Shown here: in pieces, positions 22,470 to 29,791 of the stretch
Position numbering within the stretch: the first letter of the stretch is position 1
Layout: every line of letters starts with the position of its first letter
NCBI GenBank assembly: GCA_031254795.1
Contig: JAIRTS010000143.1
Coordinates: forward strand, 1-29,791
Length of the DNA stretch: 29,791 nt
Origin: Treponema sp.
GTDB taxonomy: Bacteria > Spirochaetota > Spirochaetia > Treponematales > Breznakiellaceae
Reading direction: 5' to 3'
Notes under the pieces: model-generated
Told to the model about the DNA's origin: nothing
Seen by the model: only the letters and a program-made list of their open reading frames with translations
The model's database searches: none
Made by a program: the position numbers and the translations under genes

Positions 22470-22494
22470 GCCTGCGCGCGACGCCCGCGCAGGC
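22470..22494. terminator. GC-rich hairpin between the convergent NUDIX and nagB genes
   Basis: GCCTGCGCG (22470-22478) and CGCGCAGGC (22486-22494) form a perfect 9 bp stem with a 7 nt loop, starting 3 bp after the NUDIX stop and 38 bp past the nagB stop on the other strand. It could stop transcription from both sides. No U-run follows on either strand, so this is a moderate call. Confidence 0.5.
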
Positions 22495-22531
22495 ACCGCG
22501 TTGACAACGCCGTAAACGAGAATCCGTCTTT

Positions 22532-23317
22532 TCACAGTCCTTCAATGTCCTTAAAATACCTCGCCGTACCGACTTTGAGTTCGTCCATCGCGTCTTCGTC
22601 GGATACGATAACGGCGCGCGGATGCATCTGGAGGCAGGAAAGCGTCCACATTTGGCTGACACCGCCTTCAACCGCAGCTTGCAGGGCGCGCGCCTTGTTA
22701 TGGCCGCTCACGATAATGACAACCTCCCGCGCGTCCATGATGGTGCCGACTCCGACGGTCAAAGCGGTGGACGGCACTTTGTTGACGTCGCCTTCAAAAA
22801 AGCGGGCGTTGGACAACTTCGTGTCCTTGTTGAGCGTCTTCACGCGGGTTCGGGAACAGAGCGAAGACCCCGGCTCATTGAACGCGATGTGTCCATCCGC
22901 CCCCATGCCGCCCAAGAAAAGCTCAATGCCGCCAGCGGTCCGTATCGCCTCCTCGTAGGACGCGCATTCCTCTTGGAGATTCGGAGCCATTCCGTTCAAT
23001 ATGTGGATGTTTTGCTGTTTTATGTCAATATGATCAAACAGATTATCCTTCATAAAACGGCGGTAGCTCTGCGGATGATCGTCCGGCAGTCCAATATATT
23101 CGTCCATGTTAAAAGTAACAACGTCCGCAAAGCTCACTTTTCCCGCCTTGTTCAAGGCGATTAGCTCTTTGTAGATTCCAAGCGGACTTGATCCGGTGGG
23201 AAGCCCCAACACAAAGGGCTTGTCCTTTGACGGGGCAAAAGCGTTGATGCGTCCGGCAATGTAACCGGCTGCCCATGTACACGCGGTGGTGTAGTCTTTA
23301 AGCGCCAAAAGTCTCAT
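22532..23317 (-). CDS. nagB: Glucosamine-6-phosphate deaminase
   Basis: A 261-residue cytoplasmic enzyme that turns glucosamine 6-phosphate into fructose 6-phosphate and ammonia. The sugar-phosphate loop LGLPTGSSPLGIY (38-50), NMDEY with D72, and MGADGHIAFNEPGSS with D141, H143 and E148 match the catalytic residues of the E. coli enzyme at the same numbers. The ATG at 23317 follows AGAGAGG; upstream codons in frame are not needed. It lies after nagA, and the 145 bp gap has two inverted repeats: CAACGG/CCGTTG near 23360 and CGCGCCGC/GCGGCGCG (23401-23408, 23453-23460). Confidence 0.97.
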   Translation of the reverse strand: MRLLALKDYTTACTWAAGYIAGRINAFAPSKDKPFVLGLPTGSSPLGIYKELIALNKAGKVSFADVVTFNMDEYIGLPDDHPQSYRRFMKDNLFDHIDIKQQNIHILNGMAPNLQEECASYEEAIRTAGGIELFLGGMGADGHIAFNEPGSSLCSRTRVKTLNKDTKLSNARFFEGDVNKVPSTALTVGVGTIMDAREVVIIVSGHNKARALQAAVEGGVSQMWTLSCLQMHPRAVIVSDEDAMDELKVGTARYFKDIEGL

Positions 23318-23462
23318 ATCAACCTCTCTATTCTTATTATCTATACAAACGAACCAACGGTTCATTGAGCCGTTGACCGCGTTATTCCTGTAAAACTTGC
23401 CGCGCCGCTAGATGTCGAACCAACACCGCTATCGCAACTGCGCGACGGCTACGCGGCGCGCT

Positions 23463-24632
23463 TTAAAATTCATTCTTTTTAATCGAACCGCCCACAAGGA
23501 CGGTTTTGATATTGAAATCCTTGTCAAATACGGTGATGTCCGCATCGTAGCCCGGAATAAGCGCGCCCTTACGGGTGTAACGCAACACTTGAGCCGGATT
23601 AAAAGTGGCTGTTTTAACGGCGTCTTCAAGGGAGAAGCCGAAAGACACGAGGTTTTTTATCCCCTGAATCATGGTAAGCCCGGACCCCGCGATAACATCG
23701 TCCGCTTTGCGATGAAACGCTCCATCGTGGAAAACCACTTCCTCGCCATTGGCGAAGAGCGGACCCTCTTTTTGTTCGGTGGGCTTGATCCCGTCCGTAA
23801 CCAGCACGATCTTGTCGTTCGGCTTGTCCCGCTGGAGCAACTTGAATACATCGGGATGCACATGGAAGCCGTCCGCGATAATTTCACAGGACATTTCCGG
23901 GTGGATAAGCACGGCTCCGACCGCATTCGGGTTCCGGTGTTCCAACTTGCTCATGGCGTTGAAGAGATGCGTCGAATGGAGGATGCCCGCCTGCATGCCT
24001 TCAACCATGTTGTCATACGCCGCGTTGGTATGTCCCGCTTGAAGCGCAATGCCTTTTTTTATACAGAACAGGGCAAGCTCACGCATGCCCTTAATTTCCG
24101 GCGCAACGGTCATGTTGGCGATATGTCCGCCGGACGCTTCCCAGAGCCGCTCCATGAAAGGGATGTCCACCGGACGCAGGGTGTCCGGTTTTTGTACGCC
24201 CAGCTTGCCCGGCGACAGGAAGGGGCCTTCAAGGTGCAGCCCCATGATCCGCGCTCCGTCTTCTTTGCCTATCGCCGAAGCGATTTGGCGCACGGCGTCC
24301 ACCATGTCGTCTCCTGCTATGGGGTAGAGCGTCGGGTTGAAGGCGGTGACTCCGTACTGACAGAGCAGGCGGGACATCTCCAATATGGAGGCGGCGGTTT
24401 GATCATCCGTACCGTAGCCGCCGAATCCATGGATATGCGTGTCAATAAAACCTGGCGCAATGACGGCGCGCTGCACATCAATAATTTTGACATCGCTTCC
24501 GAAATGTTTTTGTTCAAAACGTTTTTCGGAAAACACATCCTCAATACAGGCGTCTTCAACCAGCACAGCGCAATGGTCCATTGCGGCGAAACCCGTCATA
24601 ACGACGCCGTTATGCAAACAAACAGCGCTCAT
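23463..24632 (-). CDS. nagA: N-acetylglucosamine-6-phosphate deacetylase
   Basis: A 389-residue metal-dependent amidohydrolase that removes acetate from GlcNAc-6-phosphate and feeds NagB. Metal and catalytic residues are visible: HIHG (H66, H68), HLEGPF (E135), AGHTNA (H201), HLFNAMS (H222) and VTDG (D280). The ATG at 24632 was chosen over the longer frame because MSAVCLHNGVV is the normal family start and AAGGGG lies just upstream. It begins 7 bp after the small membrane protein gene. A sugar transporter for GlcNAc is not in the window. Confidence 0.97.
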   Translation of the reverse strand: MSAVCLHNGVVMTGFAAMDHCAVLVEDACIEDVFSEKRFEQKHFGSDVKIIDVQRAVIAPGFIDTHIHGFGGYGTDDQTAASILEMSRLLCQYGVTAFNPTLYPIAGDDMVDAVRQIASAIGKEDGARIMGLHLEGPFLSPGKLGVQKPDTLRPVDIPFMERLWEASGGHIANMTVAPEIKGMRELALFCIKKGIALQAGHTNAAYDNMVEGMQAGILHSTHLFNAMSKLEHRNPNAVGAVLIHPEMSCEIIADGFHVHPDVFKLLQRDKPNDKIVLVTDGIKPTEQKEGPLFANGEEVVFHDGAFHRKADDVIAGSGLTMIQGIKNLVSFGFSLEDAVKTATFNPAQVLRYTRKGALIPGYDADITVFDKDFNIKTVLVGGSIKKNEF

Positions 24633-24639
24633 AGTTTCA

Positions 24640-24930
24640 TTACCCCTTCTTTCTAAAACGATTTTTCGGCGCAAAAATCGGGTAAAAATATTTTTGCATG
24701 TCCACTTTAGAGGCGAACAACTTTATTATCAACTGATAGATGATGAAAGCAAGCGCTATAGCCAGAATAAAAATCAGCATTGCCCCCCATGTCACCGCGT
24801 TCTCAGAAATATGAGGGGCGATCAACCTCAAAAACAGCGCCAGCATCACAAAAAAAACAACAATGGTGATCACAAGGTTGACCACTGTAGCGACAAGGAC
24901 GAAAAAAAACGTATTCAGTTTTTTGTTCAC
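24640..24930 (-). CDS. Small membrane protein translated together with lspA
   Basis: A 96-residue protein of unknown function with two hydrophobic segments, about 8-36 and 48-72, and a basic cytoplasmic-type tail ending NRFRKKG. The start is GTG at 24930, six bases after GGAGG, and it overlaps the lspA stop by four bases (GTGA), so the two are translationally coupled. The link with lspA suggests an envelope role, but nothing in the sequence proves it. Confidence 0.8.
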   Translation of the reverse strand: MNKKLNTFFFVLVATVVNLVITIVVFFVMLALFLRLIAPHISENAVTWGAMLIFILAIALAFIIYQLIIKLFASKVDMQKYFYPIFAPKNRFRKKG

Positions 24931-25493
24931 GGCATTCCTCCTTTCTTTTGTTCCATCAAGGACTTTCGCGCTTTCTGATTGGCTCTTATGTCCCGCTTGT
25001 CAGTGAAGATGGACAGCAACAATACGATGCAACACACTACGACGCATGCGTCCGCGATGTTGAACGTTGGCCAGCGGTCGAATCCGAACAGGCCGAAAAA
25101 TTTAACGCTGATAAAGTCAACGACGCCATCCGGACGAAAGACGCGGTCAATGAGATTGCCCAAACCGCCGCCCACAATGCCAGCCACAGCCCATCTCTGC
25201 GAGCGGGTGAAGTCACACGACTTGAAGTAGTACCAGATCACAGCCCCCAGCGCCACAAGAGGCAGAATAATAAATAAAACCGGACGCACGGCGTCGGAAA
25301 GCTCTTCCCCAAGACTGAACGCTATCGCTTTGTTGCGCACATGGACGATCCACAAGAGGTCATTGCCGAACACATCTTTGATAAAGACCCCGCCTGATGG
25401 TGGCAACCGCCAATTTTGGGCGATAAATGTTTTGACCGCCTGATCCGCCAGTATGATGAACGCCGTCAGCGAAAACGGCAATAGTTTTTTCAT
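24927..25493 (-). CDS. lspA: Lipoprotein signal peptidase (signal peptidase II)
   Basis: A 188-residue inner-membrane aspartic protease that removes signal peptides from prolipoproteins. The two catalytic aspartates are D116 in LGNLIDR and D148 in FNIAD. LADQAVK (15-21), HVRNKAIAFSLG (51-62) and four hydrophobic segments support this. Spirochaetes are rich in lipoproteins, which fits. It starts 21 bp after the Nif3-family gene. Confidence 0.96.
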   Translation of the reverse strand: MKKLLPFSLTAFIILADQAVKTFIAQNWRLPPSGGVFIKDVFGNDLLWIVHVRNKAIAFSLGEELSDAVRPVLFIILPLVALGAVIWYYFKSCDFTRSQRWAVAGIVGGGLGNLIDRVFRPDGVVDFISVKFFGLFGFDRWPTFNIADACVVVCCIVLLLSIFTDKRDIRANQKARKSLMEQKKGGMP

Positions 25494-25514
25494 CTATGAG
25501 TTCCTCCCCATCGC

Positions 25515-26270
25515 TTACAATCCTGTCGGAACGTCAATAAACTCGACATCCATATCCAATTTCTCGGCGCACAGATCCATCATGGCGCGAACGCCCCACA
25601 CCTCGGTTGAGTAGTGTCCGCCCGCAATCACATTAATGCGAGATTCAAGGGCGAAATGATGCCATGTATGCGAGGCTTCTCCTGTTACAAAAAGGTCTAC
25701 GCCTTCCGCCACGGCTTCGCTTACAAACTCCGGCGCGTCTCCCGACACAACCGCCACATTCAACACGCGGTTTGCGCCGAAACGGAGAACGCTCAAGGGC
25801 TCCCTTCCCATAAAGCTGACACGTAAAACCAGTTCTTCAATGGTGAGCGGCGTCTCAAGCCTACCCTTCCAGCCGATCTTGTGTCCATGATACGAGCCGA
25901 ATGGCTCGGGATTTACAACGCCGAGTTTCCGCGCAAGCGCCGCGTTGTTCCCGTATTGCGGGTGCTTGTCCAATGGGAGATGAGCGGCATACAGGGCGAT
26001 GTTTTTATCAAGGAGAAATTTGAGCCGCGCGCGGTGGGATCCGATCAGCGCCAAAGGTTTTCCCCAAAAAAGTCCATGATGGACAAAAAGCATGCCCGCG
26101 CCTGCCACCGCAGCGCGATTAAAGGTCTCCATGCAGGCGTCGGTCGCAAACGCGATTTTTTTTATATCGGCGCCATCGTTGTCAACCTGCAACCCGTTCA
26201 GAGAAACGTCTTCTATCGCGTCAATAGCAAGAACATCCTTAAAAAAAGCGTCCAACTTCTTGGTGATCAT
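25515..26270 (-). CDS. Nif3-family dinuclear metal protein (GTP cyclohydrolase I type 2-like)
   Basis: A 251-residue member of the Nif3/YbgI/DUF34 family. Metal-binding motifs are FVHHG near the N-terminus, the NGLQVDN segment, and the C-terminal SGDAPEFVSEAVAEGVDLFV, TGEASH and AGGHYSTE. The family forms hexamers with two metal ions per subunit; its reaction is not settled. The frame runs 12 codons further upstream, but MITKKLDAFF at 26270 is the natural start, 5 bp after the stop of the preceding membrane protein. Confidence 0.93.
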   Translation of the reverse strand: MITKKLDAFFKDVLAIDAIEDVSLNGLQVDNDGADIKKIAFATDACMETFNRAAVAGAGMLFVHHGLFWGKPLALIGSHRARLKFLLDKNIALYAAHLPLDKHPQYGNNAALARKLGVVNPEPFGSYHGHKIGWKGRLETPLTIEELVLRVSFMGREPLSVLRFGANRVLNVAVVSGDAPEFVSEAVAEGVDLFVTGEASHTWHHFALESRINVIAGGHYSTEVWGVRAMMDLCAEKLDMDVEFIDVPTGL

Positions 26271-26275
26271 AGCTT

Positions 26276-27679
26276 TCAATATACCATAAAACCAGCCGAA
26301 TTCCAAGCCCGATTTTTTTCAACATATACATTTTCGCCCATTCCGGTTCTGAAGCCTTGTCTTTTTGGAACGTCTTCGTCCGGAACGCTCTCATCCATGA
26401 AAAGCGACGCAAAGCCGGTGATGGCCGCCGCCGTGTTGACGACGCATGCCAGCCGCGCATTCAGATGTTTCCCCGCGCCCAGAAAGGCGGTCGAGTACAG
26501 CGGCTGAACCGCAGGGTAGTCCAAATAATCCGGCGCCTTCATGCCCTGCCCCGCAAGCAGAAGCGCGGGATCCGCTCCGTTTGCGCGCAGGGCATTCAAG
26601 AGGGCGATGTACCTTTCGTCCCGCTCTTTCGCCCTGAGAACGACATCCGAAGTCAAAAATAACGCGGGTTTTCGCATAACCGGCGCGTCCATGATCCGGT
26701 TCACTTTTTTAGGCCGCCAGCTTTTAAGCCATGCCACCGCCTTGAGCCGCATTCCGGCGAACCACGGGATGTCGTCCGGGATTTCAAAGGACTCTTCCTC
26801 ATGGTAAAAAGACGACCATAGGCGGCTCTCAATCGCGACGACCGTTTTCAACGAAGGATTCGCCGCGATAAAGGACTCCGATGAAACAGCCGAAATTAGC
26901 GCCGAACCGCCCGCGCCGTATCCAACGGCGAAAACAGGTGTTTTATTTCCGGTTTGCGCAATGCCGTCCATATTGGAAAAGATGAATTCAATGTCGGATA
27001 ACCGTTCTTTTTCCCAATGCCGTCCTGTCTGATTTGCTTTTTCCAAAACCGTACCGTTCTTCAACGCCGCAAGCAAGGAGAATTTTTCTTTCAACGTCGT
27101 CGCCGCCTTCTCCCGTGAAAAAGCGACTACGACAAAACCGGCGGTTCGGATTTCCGCGCAGATCTTGTCAACGGCATGAAAGGAATCAATGAGTGGCGGG
27201 ACGACCAGCATAAGCCCCGTGGGTTCAGACTGTTCCACATCGTATATCCTAAGCGAAAAACGCGCTTGCCGCCGCTCGTCAACCAGCGAGACCGTCCGTA
27301 CGCGATCCTCGGTCAAAGCCGTGTCCAGCGCGGGCGAAAAATAGACCGCTATTCCCGTTGTGATTGTCAACGTTGCAATCGCGGCCACAGGACGGGATGC
27401 CTTCTTTCGACTATAGACACTTCCCGGCACGGCGTTGTGTTGATGGGACGCAATACGCTTAAATAGAACTGTCGCATTCACAACAACAACGACTATCAGC
27501 AGGGGGACGCATTCAGGGCGAAAGCCATACACCGGAAACAGGCAAACCATAATGCCAAGACTGATGGGATAAAACCAGTCCAGTCCGCCAACCGGTTTTA
27601 ATGTATTGAAAAACGGTCTGATGAGAGACAAGATCAGCAAAAGGAAAACAATCAGTTCAAGTATCCATAGATCGCTCAT
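26276..27679 (-). CDS. Membrane protein with an alpha/beta-hydrolase-like domain
   Basis: A 467-residue protein I do not recognise by name. Residues about 6-24, 37-52, 57-74 and 99-116 are hydrophobic and likely membrane spans. The rest is soluble. It has features of an alpha/beta hydrolase: a strand LMLVVPPLID (157-166), the elbow-like VFAVGYGAGGSALIS (249-263) and a later KPALFLTSD strand. At the elbow the pattern is G-Y-G-A-G, so the usual nucleophile Ser or Cys is replaced by Gly255. It may be non-catalytic, or the elbow may be misassigned. It lies 40 bp after plsC and 5 bp before the Nif3-family gene. Confidence 0.75.
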   Translation of the reverse strand: MSDLWILELIVFLLLILSLIRPFFNTLKPVGGLDWFYPISLGIMVCLFPVYGFRPECVPLLIVVVVVNATVLFKRIASHQHNAVPGSVYSRKKASRPVAAIATLTITTGIAVYFSPALDTALTEDRVRTVSLVDERRQARFSLRIYDVEQSEPTGLMLVVPPLIDSFHAVDKICAEIRTAGFVVVAFSREKAATTLKEKFSLLAALKNGTVLEKANQTGRHWEKERLSDIEFIFSNMDGIAQTGNKTPVFAVGYGAGGSALISAVSSESFIAANPSLKTVVAIESRLWSSFYHEEESFEIPDDIPWFAGMRLKAVAWLKSWRPKKVNRIMDAPVMRKPALFLTSDVVLRAKERDERYIALLNALRANGADPALLLAGQGMKAPDYLDYPAVQPLYSTAFLGAGKHLNARLACVVNTAAAITGFASLFMDESVPDEDVPKRQGFRTGMGENVYVEKNRAWNSAGFMVY

Positions 27680-27719
27680 GTTTTATCGCTTGCAAGCCTG
27701 CCCATCGCCGCGCCCCGCA

Positions 27720-28469
27720 TCAGGGCGCGCGTTGCGAAAAATCTCGCGGCAAGGCGTCAGCTATGACGGCGTGTACGCGATCCGCCAGATGTTGCTTGCG
27801 ATCTTCGCGGGGAATATCCGCGACGGCAATCGGGGATGCGAAAACAAGCCCCACAGACACGGTTTGGATGCGCCCCATTTTCTCAAAAATATCGTAGCTG
27901 CCCGCAATGGCTACCGGCACAATGACGGCGTTGGACTGGGTCGCCAATTTGAAAGCCCCGGCTTTGAACGGAAGCAACCCTTGCCCCCTGCTCCGGCGGC
28001 CTTCCGGAAAAATGATCATCGCGCCGCCCTTTTGAATGTTTTGGACTCCCTTATTTATGGTGCCCAAAGCTTTTCTGAGGTTCTTTCTATCCAAAAAAAA
28101 ACCGCCCAGCAAAGCGATCCACATATTGATGAGCGGCAACCATATCAGTTCTTTCTTTGCCATAAAGCCGAACGGCCTGCCCGCATAAGCGAGGATAAGC
28201 AGGATGTCAAAAATGCTTCCGTGGTTGCTTACAAAGCATACGCCGCCGCGATCTGGAATATGCTCCCTTCCTTTGACCGTCAATCTGCAACCAGTCACAG
28301 CAATGAGCAGTTTCGCCCACATTTGCGCTACTTTATACATGGCGAAAGACATGCTTTTCTTAAACCCTATCAAGCTGAAAAGGAACAACACTGCGCCCGC
28401 CGAGGACACGATGACCACTGTCACTATCACCACAGTAAAAACGCCTATTGTCCTTGCTAAACTTTTCAA
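27720..28469 (-). CDS. plsC: 1-acyl-sn-glycerol-3-phosphate acyltransferase, TTG start
   Basis: A 249-residue membrane-bound acyltransferase that makes phosphatidic acid from lysophosphatidic acid. It has the catalytic NHGSIFD (H83, D88), the FLDR motif near 125-128 and FPEGRRSRG (154-162), with a hydrophobic N-terminal segment (9-34). The start is TTG at 28469, five bases after GAGG; the first in-frame ATG falls after the membrane segment, so TTG is the better choice. It follows trpS across a 231 bp gap. Confidence 0.93.
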   Translation of the reverse strand: MKSLARTIGVFTVVIVTVVIVSSAGAVLFLFSLIGFKKSMSFAMYKVAQMWAKLLIAVTGCRLTVKGREHIPDRGGVCFVSNHGSIFDILLILAYAGRPFGFMAKKELIWLPLINMWIALLGGFFLDRKNLRKALGTINKGVQNIQKGGAMIIFPEGRRSRGQGLLPFKAGAFKLATQSNAVIVPVAIAGSYDIFEKMGRIQTVSVGLVFASPIAVADIPREDRKQHLADRVHAVIADALPRDFSQRAP

Positions 28470-28511
28470 AACGACCTCTTTTTTATAACAGGCGGCTTTC
28501 CCGCAACGCCC

Positions 28512-28685
28512 CTAAAGGGCGGCAATTGGGGAAGCGTCCTTAGCTTTATGTAAAAGCGCCGACTTCACGGCGCCCGTCGCGGTAAGCGGGATGTAGCGGG
28601 CTTCAACGCCGTTCCAGCGTTTGACACGCTCAAGCTCTATCTCCAGCTCCCGCGTCCGGATTTCAATCTGTGTGATCGGCCGCGA
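28512..28685 (-). pseudogene. Remnant open frame between trpS and plsC
   Basis: A 57-codon stretch with no start codon, bounded by TGA at 28686-28688 and ending in TAG at 28512. It reads like real protein: a charged helix (EIRTRELEIELERVKRWNG), then VEARYIPLTATGAVKSALL. The last part recalls the PxTxxGK segment near the end of AMP-binding acyl synthetases, with the Lys changed to Ala; the match is weak. It may be the tail of a lost gene that once stood before plsC. The rest of the 231 bp gap holds only the GATCGGCCGCGATC palindrome (28675-28688) and a CGCCC/GGGCG hairpin. Confidence 0.35.
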
Positions 28686-28700
28686 TCAGCGCGCCTGGCG

Positions 28701-29693
28701 CTACTTAATGCCTATGGCGTCCCTGAGTCTTCTCATCGTTTCTTTCGCTATGACACGGGCTTTTTCAGCGCCTTCGGCGAGAATGGCTTCAAGCTTTTCC
28801 GTGTCCGCCATGATTTCCTCAAACTGGTTGCGCAACGGCGTCAGCTTGCGATTCGCCACGCGGAAAAGCTCTTCCTTAGCCTCGCCCCAGCCCATGCCAC
28901 CCGCACGGTAACGCCCGGCCAGAGCAGCCTGCTCTTCAGCATCCGCAAACAGCTTGTACAATTGGTAAATTTGCGAGGAATCCGGGTCTTTTGGCTCGTC
29001 AACCATTTGGGAGTTGGTGACAATGCGCATGATGAGTTTGTGGAGTTGCTTTTCACTTGAAAACAACGGGATCGTATTGCCATAACTCTTGCTCATCTTC
29101 TGCCCGTCAAGACCGGGTATCACCGCGACACGCTCTTGTATCAACGCCCGCGGTATTTTGAGCAGTTCTTTCTTATAATTGAAATTAATGGCTTGAGCAA
29201 TATCCGCCGCCATTTCCACATGCTGGGACTGATCTTGTCCAACCGGCACCACACTGGAATCAAACAGTAAAATGTCCGCGGCCATAAGCACGGGATACGT
29301 GAAGAGCCCCATATTCACTCCCGCGTCAGGATCATCGTTCTTTTCAAGGTTTTCCTGAACAGCCGCTTTATAGGCGTGGGCGCGGTTCATAAGCCCCTTG
29401 CTGGTGAATGCCATTAAAATGGTGGCAAGCTCAAATGTTTCAGGAACAGAACTTTGCCGGTAAAAAACAACTTTGTCCGGATCAAGACCAGACGCAAGCC
29501 AGCCCGCCGCCACCTCAATGGTGTTTAACCACAGTTCCTTGGCGTCTTTTACGGTGTTGAGCGCGTGATAATCCGCTATAAAATAACGAGCGTCGTATTC
29601 TTCAGCCAATTTTAAAGCCGGTTGTATAGCCCCAAAATAGTTGCCGATATGCAGGATGCCGGTAGCTTTTATGCCTGTTAATGCAATTTTCAT
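28701..29693 (-). CDS. trpS: Tryptophanyl-tRNA synthetase
   Basis: A 330-residue class I synthetase that charges tRNA-Trp. It has the HIGH-type motif GILHIGNYFGA (HIGN, 15-18), the KMSKS motif at 199-203 and GQDQSQHVE for substrate binding. Length is normal. Its ATG lies 7 nt after the edge of a -10 box, so it should be made from a leaderless mRNA. It is the first gene of the set that runs towards nagB. Confidence 0.97.
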   Translation of the reverse strand: MKIALTGIKATGILHIGNYFGAIQPALKLAEEYDARYFIADYHALNTVKDAKELWLNTIEVAAGWLASGLDPDKVVFYRQSSVPETFELATILMAFTSKGLMNRAHAYKAAVQENLEKNDDPDAGVNMGLFTYPVLMAADILLFDSSVVPVGQDQSQHVEMAADIAQAINFNYKKELLKIPRALIQERVAVIPGLDGQKMSKSYGNTIPLFSSEKQLHKLIMRIVTNSQMVDEPKDPDSSQIYQLYKLFADAEEQAALAGRYRAGGMGWGEAKEELFRVANRKLTPLRNQFEEIMADTEKLEAILAEGAEKARVIAKETMRRLRDAIGIK

Positions 29694-29699
29694 GGATGC

Positions 29700-29728
29700 A
29701 GTATAGAAAAAAATAGGCGGTTTGTAAA
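29700..29728 (-). promoter_or_regulatory. Promoter of trpS, predicted leaderless
   Basis: On the minus strand TTTACA (29723-29728) and TATACT (29700-29705) are spaced by 17 bp. Only GCATCC separates the -10 box from the trpS ATG, which therefore sits on the expected first transcribed base. Confidence 0.7.
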
Positions 29729-29791
29729 GACACTGCGGCGCCTCATGAAGAATATTGCCAAAAAGGTTCCATGCCTCATCGAAAAAGCCGC

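Noticed and set aside
23412..24656. A 414-codon open frame on the plus strand opposite nagA.
   Set aside because: Antisense shadow of a complete nagA with all metal ligands.
29745..29791. A plus-strand frame from ATG at 29745 to the right edge (MKNIAKKVPCLIEKA).
   Set aside because: Too short to judge, with no promoter or Shine-Dalgarno sequence found.

Overview
The window is a chromosomal segment from a spirochaete, most likely a gut-associated Treponema-like organism (termite hindgut or rumen type). The taxonomic hints are the EF-Tu sequence (QFYFRTTDITGT in domain II/III), the S10-spc-alpha order running tuf-rpsJ onwards, the absence of adk, map and infA between secY and rpmJ, and the wood- or fibre-mannan and amino-sugar genes beside it. 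This placement is inference; no rRNA or search result is available here.

Layout. (1) Left edge, 69-782 (+): an RsuA/RluB-type pseudouridine synthase. (2) 822-4511 (-): a mannan-utilisation pair, namely a GH130_2-type mannooligosaccharide phosphorylase followed by an 826-residue protein in which a mannobiose/cellobiose 2-epimerase is joined in frame to a GH130_1-type mannosylglucose phosphorylase. Together they would turn beta-1,4-mannooligosaccharides into mannose 1-phosphate and glucose in the cytoplasm. (3) 4688-21407 (-): a very long ribosomal cluster, rpsL-rpsG-tuf-rpsJ-rplC-rplD-rplW-rplB-rpsS-rplV-rpsC-rplP-rpmC-rpsQ-rplN-rplX-rplE-rpsN-rpsH-rplF-rplR-rpsE-rpmD-rplO-secY-rpmJ-rpsM-rpsK-rpsD-rpoA-rplQ, ending in a 62-residue four-cysteine protein. 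Most junctions are 0-20 bp or overlap. The exceptions (rpsG-tuf, tuf-rpsJ, secY-rpmJ, rpsD-rpoA) hold hairpins or a promoter. (4) 21593-22467: a small cysteine-motif protein (-) and a divergent zinc-ribbon NUDIX hydrolase (+). (5) 22532-29693 (-): trpS, a gene remnant, plsC, a membrane protein with an alpha/beta-hydrolase-like part, a Nif3-family protein, lspA, a small membrane protein, nagA and nagB. The last two convert GlcNAc-6-phosphate to fructose-6-phosphate.

Main points of interest. The epimerase-phosphorylase fusion still carries a good Shine-Dalgarno sequence and ATG at the exact domain junction, one base change from a stop codon, so it looks like two genes caught in the act of fusing, or one gene giving two products. 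Three separate transcription units (pseudouridine synthase, NUDIX, trpS) share one geometry: -35, 17 bp, -10, 6 nt, ATG. This predicts leaderless mRNAs, while the ribosomal genes have clear Shine-Dalgarno sites. A dispersed palindrome with a CCAAAAC core occurs three times in the gaps between 3.3 and 8.4 kb. The rpsD-rpoA gap looks like a structured RNA.

No rRNA, tRNA, CRISPR array, insertion sequence or phage gene was seen.
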